Of a DNA stretch of 49,625 bases, positions 44,566 through 49,625 are shown piece by piece. How positions within the stretch are numbered: the stretch's first letter is position 1; each line of letters opens with the position of its first letter. The translations under genes were made by a program, and so were the position numbers. This DNA is from Sphingobacterium bovisgrunnientis (GTDB taxonomy: Bacteria > Bacteroidota > Bacteroidia > Sphingobacteriales > Sphingobacteriaceae). The notes under the pieces were generated by a model, which did no database searches, was not told the DNA's origin, and worked only from the letters and a program-made list of their open reading frames with translations. The DNA lies in contig NZ_WUQY01000030.1 of NCBI RefSeq assembly GCF_009829085.1, positions 1 through 49,625 on the forward strand, read 5' to 3'.

Positions 44566-45108
44566 TTATTGTCCGATTACCACTTTCGCGAAACGGATTA
44601 CTTTATCATTTAACGTATAACCTTTTTCCACCACATCAATAACTTTATTTTTCATGTCTTCCGATGGGGAAGGAATAGCCGTTATTGCTTCTTGAAAATC
44701 AGCATCGAACGTTTCACCAACTACATTCATTTCTTTCAAACCTTCGTTTTCCAAGATTTTTCTGAACTTACTGTTAACTAATTCAACACCTTGTTTTACA
44801 GATTCCACATCTTGCGCTGTAGACATCGCATTCAGTGCTCTATCAAAATCATCCAAAACAGTTAATAATTTTGAAATCACTTTTTCACCTGCTGTTGAAA
44901 TCAATTCTACGCGCTCTTTAGAAGTACGCTTTTTATAATTATCAAATTCAGCAAACAAACGCGCAAATCTGTCATTTGTCTCAGCTAATTGATTCGTTAG
45001 AATCTCTTCTTGTGATAATTCAGCAACTTCTTCCTGCGTCTCTTGCTCTTGATTGTTTTCGTTTTGTTCTAAATTCTCGTCTTGAATGTTCTCTTTTTCG
45101 TTCATCAT
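44566..45108 (-). CDS. grpE: Nucleotide exchange factor GrpE
   Basis: GrpE releases ADP from DnaK. After an acidic, Gln/Glu-rich tail, the coiled-coil (about residues 35-110, LAETNDRFARLFAEFDNYKKRTSKERVEL) and the C-terminal beta domain (DADFQEAITAIPSPSEDMKNKVIDVVEKGYTLNDKVIRFAKVVIG) match the family. The open frame extends to 45183, but the N-terminal MSDIFIMAKLLVKVF extension is unlike GrpE. ATG 45108 (or 45105) gives MMNEKENIQ, the expected start, with a leader of about 70 nt. Inverted repeats with TGTCA units lie upstream (45175-45225). Confidence 0.93.
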   Translation of the reverse strand: MMNEKENIQDENLEQNENNQEQETQEEVAELSQEEILTNQLAETNDRFARLFAEFDNYKKRTSKERVELISTAGEKVISKLLTVLDDFDRALNAMSTAQDVESVKQGVELVNSKFRKILENEGLKEMNVVGETFDADFQEAITAIPSPSEDMKNKVIDVVEKGYTLNDKVIRFAKVVIGQ

Positions 45109-45174
45109 CACACTATTTTTTAGATATTTGAATAGCTCAAATACTTTTACCAATAATTTTGCCATTATAAAAAT

Positions 45175-45225
45175 ATCCGACACCTTGTCAGTGTTTGCTG
45201 TGTCAACACTTCCAAAATGTCGGAT
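45175..45225. promoter_or_regulatory. Nested inverted repeats with TGTCA units before grpE
   Basis: ATCCGACA (45175-45182) and TGTCGGAT (45218-45225) are perfect arms; inside are AGTGTT (45190-45195) and AACACT (45205-45210), and two TGTCA at 45186-45190 and 45201-45205. They lie just upstream of the preferred grpE start and recall the TGACA/TGTCA repeat before htpG. Confidence 0.5.
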
Positions 45226-45247
45226 TACATTAGTTTTGTCAGTTTAT

Positions 45248-45928
45248 TTATATACTTACGTTGTCGTGCAGGGCGCCATCTGCCGTTTTTATTATACGGG
45301 ATGGCATGTTGCGAATGATTTGGTAATCGTGTGTCGCCATCAATACAGCAGTGCCCGATGCAGCAATGTCACGTAATAATAATACAATTTCTTCGGAAGT
45401 AGAAGGGTCTAAGTTTCCTGTAGGCTCATCCGCAAGAATAATCTCAGGGTCATTCAACAAGGCTCTGGCGATTACGATACGCTGCTGTTCACCACCCGAA
45501 AGTTCGTGTGGCATCTTATGCAATTTAGAACGTAAACCTACTTTTTCCAAAACATCAATCATCTTGTTTTGGATCAATTTTTTGTCTGTCCAGCCCGTTG
45601 CTTTCAAAGCAAATTCTAAATTCTTCTCGATGCTACGGTCATTCAATAAGTGAAAATCTTGGAATACGATTCCTAACTTACGACGTAAGAAAGGAACGTC
45701 ATTTTCTTTTAATTTTTTCAAATCAAAACCTGCCACCAATCCTTCGCCATCGGCGATATGAAGTTCGCCATAAATTATTTTCAATAATGAACTTTTACCC
45801 GATCCCGATTGACCGATTAAGTAAAGGAATTCACCATTTCCAATTTCTAATTTGACATTCGAAAGGACTAAATGTTTTTGTTGGTATATATCTACGTTTT
45901 TAAGACGTATAACTGTATTGCTTGCCAT
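45248..45928 (-). CDS. ftsE: ABC transporter ATP-binding protein, FtsE-like
   Basis: FtsE with FtsX regulates peptidoglycan hydrolases at division. The 226-residue ATPase has Walker A GQSGSGKSS, Q-loop VFQDFHLL, signature LSGGEQQR, Walker B IILADEPTGNLD and the switch His in ATHDYQII. The short length without permease domain fits FtsE, but LolD/MacB-like ATPases look similar. No FtsX is adjacent. It follows the small gene 45934-46137 by 5 nt in one operon. Confidence 0.85.
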   Translation of the reverse strand: MASNTVIRLKNVDIYQQKHLVLSNVKLEIGNGEFLYLIGQSGSGKSSLLKIIYGELHIADGEGLVAGFDLKKLKENDVPFLRRKLGIVFQDFHLLNDRSIEKNLEFALKATGWTDKKLIQNKMIDVLEKVGLRSKLHKMPHELSGGEQQRIVIARALLNDPEIILADEPTGNLDPSTSEEIVLLLRDIAASGTAVLMATHDYQIIRNMPSRIIKTADGALHDNVSI

Positions 45929-45933
45929 TTATA

Positions 45934-46137
45934 TTAAAGTTCAATTTTTTTAATTTGACCAAAAGGTAACTCTTGAACAATTTTCATGATTTCTTCAGCT
46001 TTGTCTTCCAGACCAATTTTAACTAAAGATTTGTCAGGTCTATCAACTCTGAAATATGCCAATAAAGTAAATGCATCATCACGCAATTGCACATAATCAG
46101 GGATTTTAGCTACACCTTTTACTTTTATCACATACAT
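45934..46137 (-). CDS. Small conserved protein of unknown function upstream of ftsE
   Basis: The protein (about 67 residues from ATG 46137; an extra ATG at 46146 adds three) reads MYVIKVKGVAKIPDYVQLRDDAFTLLAYFRVDRPDKSLVKIGLEDKAEEIMKIVQELPFGQIKKIEL. It is soluble, alpha/beta, with an aromatic strand (FTLLAYFRV) and a final amphipathic helix. The 5-nt gap to ftsE suggests co-translation. I recall similar short genes in Bacteroidota but no function. Confidence 0.7.
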   Translation of the reverse strand: MYVIKVKGVAKIPDYVQLRDDAFTLLAYFRVDRPDKSLVKIGLEDKAEEIMKIVQELPFGQIKKIEL

Positions 46138-46197
46138 AGATAACAAAGTTAGAATTTTTTACCAATTGCGTATCACTCAAACGCTAATATTTAACTT

Positions 46198-47211
46198 TTA
46201 TTGATTATCTGCCAAAAATTGTAATGTATTGACACCGTCCGCATAATCATCTAGCGCTGGACACTGGCTGCCACCTAATGAAAATAGGGGAGTTTCAATA
46301 TTTAATGAAGCGATGGAAGTCACGCATTGAATATTTTCTTGACGTGAATTGATGTAATCCTCTACCTCAGAGAGGCTTTCATATTCTTGATAAAAAATTA
46401 CCGCCAAAGGTGAAGCTATGTTTTCATCTTTCTTCAATAACAAAAATCCATTATCGTAATGCTTGTCTCCATTAACTAAATAGATTGATTTATTATAGTC
46501 GTAATTGTTGTTGTATTTGTAATGATCTCGTATGGGGCTATATTGTTCGATTGCTTCGAAGAATGTAGCTATAGGGTATTCGTTCGGGATGAATATTTTG
46601 GAAACCGAACGACAACCTAATCCGAAATAATCAAATATATCATCGCCTAACTTGGACAATTGTTCACTATTTTCTTCGCCAGTCAATACCGCAATAGAAT
46701 TTCTGTTTTTGCGAATGATATGAGGTTTTTTACCAAAATAATATTCAAAATAACGCGCGGTATTATTAGAGCCAGTCGCAATAACCAAATCAAAATTCGC
46801 CAAACGTTCAACGATCTGAATTTGATTTTGGAAGCGAGGTTCGATTTCCATAAGCTTATTCAAAACTAGGGTACTTAAGCCTGCATCATCCGAGGAAAGT
46901 TTAATTTGTGCTGTAAAACCTAGAATTAATGTAGAAAGTACATCGTGAAAACCAACCAACGGAATATTCCCTGCTAATACTAATCCTACAACATTTGAAG
47001 TATTTGTTACGTTATAAGGAGCAGTCCAAGCCTCTAGTTTATCCGTATTAAGATTTTGTCCCAATGCTTGAAACTGTTTTAATACGTTTTCTTTTGTATA
47101 CCAAGGGTTACGATTCTGAATGCTTTCGATGCGCCAAATAGTGTCTTGATCTAATTGGAGCATCCATTCTCCCAACTTTTCAAATGCCTTAATTCTATCG
47201 TTCTTTGTCAA
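46198..47211 (-). CDS. Acyl-CoA reductase (LuxC family)
   Basis: The 337-residue protein matches the LuxC acyl-CoA/acyl-ACP reductase family (aldehyde dehydrogenase fold). The likely catalytic Cys is Cys200 in FGLGCRSVSKIF; VVGLVLAGNIPLVGFHDVL near 74-92 and DLVIATGSNNTARYFEYYFG near 141-160 are fold landmarks. It is shorter than LuxC of luminous bacteria (about 480). Translation starts at TTG (47209-47211): the only alternative before the stop upstream is ATT. It is divergent from a ferredoxin gene, which suggests redox partnership, though NAD(P)H normally serves this family. Confidence 0.88.
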   Translation of the reverse strand: MTKNDRIKAFEKLGEWMLQLDQDTIWRIESIQNRNPWYTKENVLKQFQALGQNLNTDKLEAWTAPYNVTNTSNVVGLVLAGNIPLVGFHDVLSTLILGFTAQIKLSSDDAGLSTLVLNKLMEIEPRFQNQIQIVERLANFDLVIATGSNNTARYFEYYFGKKPHIIRKNRNSIAVLTGEENSEQLSKLGDDIFDYFGLGCRSVSKIFIPNEYPIATFFEAIEQYSPIRDHYKYNNNYDYNKSIYLVNGDKHYDNGFLLLKKDENIASPLAVIFYQEYESLSEVEDYINSRQENIQCVTSIASLNIETPLFSLGGSQCPALDDYADGVNTLQFLADNQ

Positions 47212-47302
47212 AATATGTTATTTAGAATAATTCTGATAATTTTTTGCTTTATCTTTGTTTTGTCAAATAAGTAGAAAGCCTACTAGATTTGTATACTTTT
47301 AT

Positions 47303-47333
47303 TATGAAAGTTCAAATTCGATTTTTACTTTTG
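47303..47333 (+). promoter_or_regulatory. Probable ferredoxin promoter
   Basis: TATG (47303-47306), a 19-nt spacer and TACTTTTG (47326-47333) resemble the Bacteroidota pattern with one mismatch in the -33 box. The leader would be about 37 nt. Confidence 0.4.
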
Positions 47334-47376
47334 ACGTTACAAAATTAGTTTATTTATTATAATTGTGAGGTTATAA

Positions 47377-47727
47377 ATGGCGATAAAAATTACTGACGAA
47401 TGCATTAATTGTGGGGCTTGTGAGCCTGAATGTCCAAATAATGCGATATATGATGCTGGTGTTCCTTGGAAATTTTCAGATGGAACGTCTTTGGATGGTG
47501 TGATTGACTTCGGAGACGGTGTTACTATTGATGCTTCTGCATCTCAAGATGCTGTATCTGACGAGGTTTACTATATTGTTTCTGACAAATGTACGGAGTG
47601 TGTTGGTTTCCATGATGAGCCACAATGTGCAGCTGTATGTCCTGTAGATTGTTGTGTAGAGGATGAGGATGTGGTAGAATCAGAAGAAGAATTATTAGCT
47701 AAGAAAGCTTGGTTACACGCTGAGTAG
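47377..47727 (+). CDS. 2[4Fe-4S] ferredoxin
   Basis: The 116-residue electron carrier has a first cluster motif C-x2-C-x2-C-x3-CP at Cys9, 12, 15 and 19 ([12 protein letters not shown]) and a second in [23 protein letters not shown], a longer variant typical of YfhL-like ferredoxins with an insert between the second and third Cys. Between them is an acidic segment of about 55 residues. The C-terminal tail is acidic ([12 protein letters not shown]). It is divergent from the LuxC-like gene. Confidence 0.92.
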   Translation: MAIKITDECINCGACEPECPNNAIYDAGVPWKFSDGTSLDGVIDFGDGVTIDASASQDAVSDEVYYIVSDKCTECVGFHDEPQCAAVCPVDCCVEDEDVVESEEELLAKKAWLHAE

Positions 47728-47749
47728 CATGTATATAAAGATTTTATTT

Positions 47750-47780
47750 AAAGGCACGATTAACTAATCGTGCCTTTTTT
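47750..47780 (+). terminator. Terminator of the ferredoxin gene
   Basis: AAAGGCACGATT (47750-47761) pairs perfectly with AATCGTGCCTTT (47766-47777) around AACT, then T to 47780. Confidence 0.88.
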
Positions 47781-47781
47781 G

Positions 47782-47812
47782 TTTGTGTTACTTAGGTATT
47801 TTTATATTTTTG
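47782..47812 (+). promoter_or_regulatory. Promoter of the dicarboxylate symporter gene
   Basis: TTTG (47782-47785), a 19-nt spacer and TATTTTTG (47805-47812) match the Bacteroidota consensus; the start would be near 47819, leaving a leader of about 16 nt. Confidence 0.7.
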
Positions 47813-47834
47813 TTGAACATTAAAATTCTACTAA

Positions 47835-49283
47835 ATGTCAAAAAAGAACGTAGGTTATGTAATGCTGATTACAATAACCATTGCCATTATTATCACCTTA
47901 TTGTACGAATTTAATCTAGTTGCGTTTTCTCCAGATGTTATGGTAGCGGTTCGATGGATTTCAGCTGCTGTGTTGACATTGAATGCTTTGGTAAGGAGAA
48001 ATCTGACAACTTGGATATTGACCTGTCTAGTTCTCGGCGTATTTGTGGGCTTGGATTTTCCCAATTTGGCAATCTCTATGCAGCCCCTTAGTCAGGGATT
48101 CATTAAGTTGGTAAAAACCATTGTTGGACCAATCTTATTTGCAACATTAGTTTTTGGTATTGCGGGGCATTCTGACTTAAAGTCAGTTGGACGTATGGCT
48201 TGGAAATCAATGTTGTATTTTTTCTGCGCTACGACCTGTGCGATTTTCATTGGGCTTGCGGTTATTAATATCACAGAAGCAGGTGTCGGCATAGATGTAG
48301 CAAATATGCCGCATGAAGAACTGCCAACTACATCCGCGGTATCAGCTGCTGACGAAAAAGCATTGACACATATCAGTGAAAATGTGCATTGGGTGTATAA
48401 ATTTAATGCATTTGTGCGCGATACATTTCCAGAGAACATCGTTAAATCTGTGTATGAAAACAAGGTTTTGCAGATTGTAATTTTCGGGGTGTTATTTGGT
48501 ATTGGATTGGCTATGGTGGAGGAAAAAAAGCGTAAACCTTTAGTCGATTTTACCGAAAGTCTTTCTGAAGCCATGTTTAAGTTTACGAATTTAGTCATGC
48601 TTTTTGCGCCAATCGGCGTTGGAGCAGCGATGGCTTATACCGTAGGTCATCTCGGGGTAGACATACTCAAGAACTTATTTATGCTGTTAATGAGTTTGTA
48701 TATCGCGCTGTTAGCTTTCTTGTTTTTAATTTTATTGCCAATTGCTTTATACTTGAAGGTTCCTCTAAAGAAGTTTATTGAAGCTATAAAAGAACCAGTG
48801 TCAATTGCATTTGCAACGACAAGTTCGGATGCTGCATTACCAAAGGCAATGGAAAATATGGAACGTTTTGGTGTGCCGCGGAAAGTTGTGTCTTTTGTAA
48901 TTCCGACAGGATATAGTTTCAATTTGGATGGAACATCGTTGTATCTTTCATTGGCATCAATATTCGTTGCACAAGCGGCAGGAATTGATCTTAGCATTGG
49001 TCAGCAATTAATGATTGCATTTACCTTAATGATTACATCCAAAGGTGTAGCTGCTGTACCTCGTGCATCATTGATCGTATTGATTGCTACTGCAGATCAG
49101 TTTGGTTTGCCGACATTCGTTATTGCTGCGATATTGGGTATTGATGAATTAATGGATATGGCACGAACTTCAGTAAATGTGATTGGTAACTGTTTGGCTA
49201 CTGTTGTAGTGTCCAAATGGGAAGGCGAATTTGACGAGACGGCTTCGCAAGATCCTGAGTTTTTGACTAAACCTATGGACTAA
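47835..49283 (+). CDS. Dicarboxylate/amino acid:cation symporter (DAACS family)
   Basis: The 482-residue inner-membrane protein belongs to the glutamate/dicarboxylate symporters (GltP/DctA). It shows LVKTIVGPILFATLVFGIAG near 91-110, the serine-rich re-entrant loop AFATTSSDAALPKAMENMERFGVP near 324-347, the NLDGTSLYLSLASIFVAQAAG motif near 364-384 (unwound NMDGT-type helix 7), and GVAAVPRASLIVL with DELMDMARTSVNVIGNCLATVVV near the end. They import C4-dicarboxylates, glutamate or aspartate with H+ or Na+. An extra N-terminal helix pair (residues 1-70) precedes the usual start. It is monocistronic, ending at the hairpin 49333-49364. Confidence 0.92.
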   Translation: MSKKNVGYVMLITITIAIIITLLYEFNLVAFSPDVMVAVRWISAAVLTLNALVRRNLTTWILTCLVLGVFVGLDFPNLAISMQPLSQGFIKLVKTIVGPILFATLVFGIAGHSDLKSVGRMAWKSMLYFFCATTCAIFIGLAVINITEAGVGIDVANMPHEELPTTSAVSAADEKALTHISENVHWVYKFNAFVRDTFPENIVKSVYENKVLQIVIFGVLFGIGLAMVEEKKRKPLVDFTESLSEAMFKFTNLVMLFAPIGVGAAMAYTVGHLGVDILKNLFMLLMSLYIALLAFLFLILLPIALYLKVPLKKFIEAIKEPVSIAFATTSSDAALPKAMENMERFGVPRKVVSFVIPTGYSFNLDGTSLYLSLASIFVAQAAGIDLSIGQQLMIAFTLMITSKGVAAVPRASLIVLIATADQFGLPTFVIAAILGIDELMDMARTSVNVIGNCLATVVVSKWEGEFDETASQDPEFLTKPMD

Positions 49284-49332
49284 AACTATTTAATCTTCCT
49301 GAAACGTGTTTAATTCGTAGATATATAGTATA

Positions 49333-49364
49333 AAAATACCAGCTAAGCACTTAGCTGGTATTTT
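49333..49364 (+). terminator. Terminator of the symporter gene, intron target
   Basis: A 14-bp perfect stem joins 49333-49346 and 49351-49364 around GCAC, ending in T4. Class-C group II introns insert just after such stems, and the intron 5' end follows four nt later. Confidence 0.85.
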
Positions 49365-49368
49365 AGTT

Positions 49369-49437
49369 GTGCGCCCGGCATGGGCGATAACTCTAGGGTG
49401 CAAGTCCCGAACACGCCATTACAGTTGGAAGTGGAAT
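49369..49437 (+). mobile_element. 5' fragment of a group IIC intron
   Basis: The sequence begins GTGCG and continues GCCCGGCATGGGCG...CTAGGGTGCAAGTCCCGAAC, which closely resembles, from memory, the domain I start of class-C introns such as that of Oceanobacillus iheyensis (GUGUGCCCGGCAUGGG, then UAGGGUGAGAGUCCCGAAC). The 5' end lies 4 nt after a terminator stem, the usual target of this class. Only about 69 nt are present; the rest is cut off by the IS end at about 49438. Confidence 0.8.
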
Positions 49438-49625
49438 TGCAACTAAAAAGTGGAGACAATTTTAAGCTACCATTCTTCGATTTTGATTTAAGTATTTTTC
49501 CATTAGATTAGGGGTTAAATCACCTATAGCGGAATGTATTCTTTTATCATTATAAAAGCCCTCTATGTACTCAAATATTTTCAATTTTGCGATTTCTCTA
49601 TTTTCAAATTTGTAATGATATACAA
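49438..49625 (-). mobile_element. IS3-family insertion sequence, 3' end
   Basis: A probable terminal inverted repeat starts TGCAACTAAAAAGTGGAGAC at 49438 (5' TG, and an AAAAAGTGGA-like block as in the IS150 group). Inside is the C-terminus of an IS3-type transposase on the minus strand. The element continues beyond the window, so the second end and target duplication cannot be seen. Confidence 0.75.
49462..49625 (-). CDS. IS3-family transposase (OrfB), C-terminal part
   Basis: The minus-strand frame, open from the window edge to TAA at 49462-49464, encodes 53 residues that include FENREIAKLKIFEYIEGFYN, DKRIHSAIGDLTP and NLMEKYLNQNRRMVA. This matches the rve integrase-core tail of IS3/IS150 transposases (usual form: IFEYIE-x-FYNRKRLHSALGYLTP), including the last catalytic-domain helix with the Glu of the DDE triad upstream of the pattern. 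It is 5'-partial at the window edge. Confidence 0.88.
   Translation of the reverse strand, partial: VYHYKFENREIAKLKIFEYIEGFYNDKRIHSAIGDLTPNLMEKYLNQNRRMVA

Noticed and set aside
45109..45183. N-terminal extension of grpE
   Set aside because: The extra 25 residues are unlike GrpE and run into the repeat region; the start at 45108 gives the expected protein.
48092..48997. Long minus-strand frames (168 and 116 codons) opposite the symporter gene
   Set aside because: The plus-strand frame matches a complete DAACS transporter; the opposite frames are shadows without any domain.
1..49625. CRISPR array, toxin-antitoxin pair, restriction-modification or prophage genes
   Set aside because: I saw no regularly spaced direct repeats and no protein resembling these systems in the window.

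Overview
The window looks like chromosomal DNA of a Bacteroidota bacterium of the Sphingobacteriaceae, probably Sphingobacterium-like. The evidence is low GC, a SusC/SusD pair, RteC, a FAS1-domain lipoprotein, Bacteroidota promoters (TTTG, 19-20 nt, TAnnTTTG), weak Shine-Dalgarno signals and many perfect hairpin terminators. The genus is inferred from gene content only.

1-17.6 kb is an accessory region. An N-terminally shortened rteC, a regulator family of CTnDOT-type conjugative transposons, lies at the left edge. It is followed by a complete N-acetylglucosamine (GlcNAc) locus. The first operon is nagA, an internal LacI-type regulator, two GH20 beta-hexosaminidases and a FucP/NagP-type sugar:H+ symporter. 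A second LacI regulator is divergent from a second operon: SusC, SusD, a FAS1/CBM96-like/cadherin-like lipoprotein, a small GH16-like lipoprotein and nagB. Together they would bind a GlcNAc-containing glycan at the surface, trim it, import GlcNAc and convert GlcNAc-6-P to fructose-6-P. No GlcNAc kinase is present here. The two operons carry different palindromic operators (1078-1097 and 10007-10042), and the second covers the predicted -33 box of the susC promoter.

17.7-30.4 kb holds a phytanoyl-CoA dioxygenase-like gene, about 1 kb without a convincing gene, tRNA-Ser(GCU), a 7TM-HD membrane phosphohydrolase, rpe, two unrelated types of aconitase in tandem, an MFS exporter and a DUF937 protein. 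30.4-40 kb holds a DUF2891 lipoprotein, a small unknown gene behind a structured leader, htpG, two identical tRNA-His(GUG) genes, a secreted-protein gene that appears split by a frameshift, a YqgE/AlgH protein, pdxH-nuoC-nuoD, and a PDZ/aspartyl-protease-like protein behind a short promoter-terminator unit. 40-49.3 kb holds a carboxylesterase, a Gfo/Idh/MocA oxidoreductase, grpE-dnaJ, a small gene with ftsE, a LuxC-type acyl-CoA reductase divergent from a ferredoxin, and a dicarboxylate symporter.

At the right edge (49369-49625) the 5' end of a class-C group II intron sits directly after the terminator of the symporter gene. It is interrupted by the end of an IS3-family element whose transposase runs out of the window. 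No CRISPR array, phage, restriction system or recognisable defence island is visible. The most interesting signals are regulatory: paired LacI operators, a G8 tract at a lipoprotein start, TGTCA-type repeats before htpG and grpE, a candidate structured RNA at 32088-32208 and a promoter-terminator microtranscript at 38534-38640.
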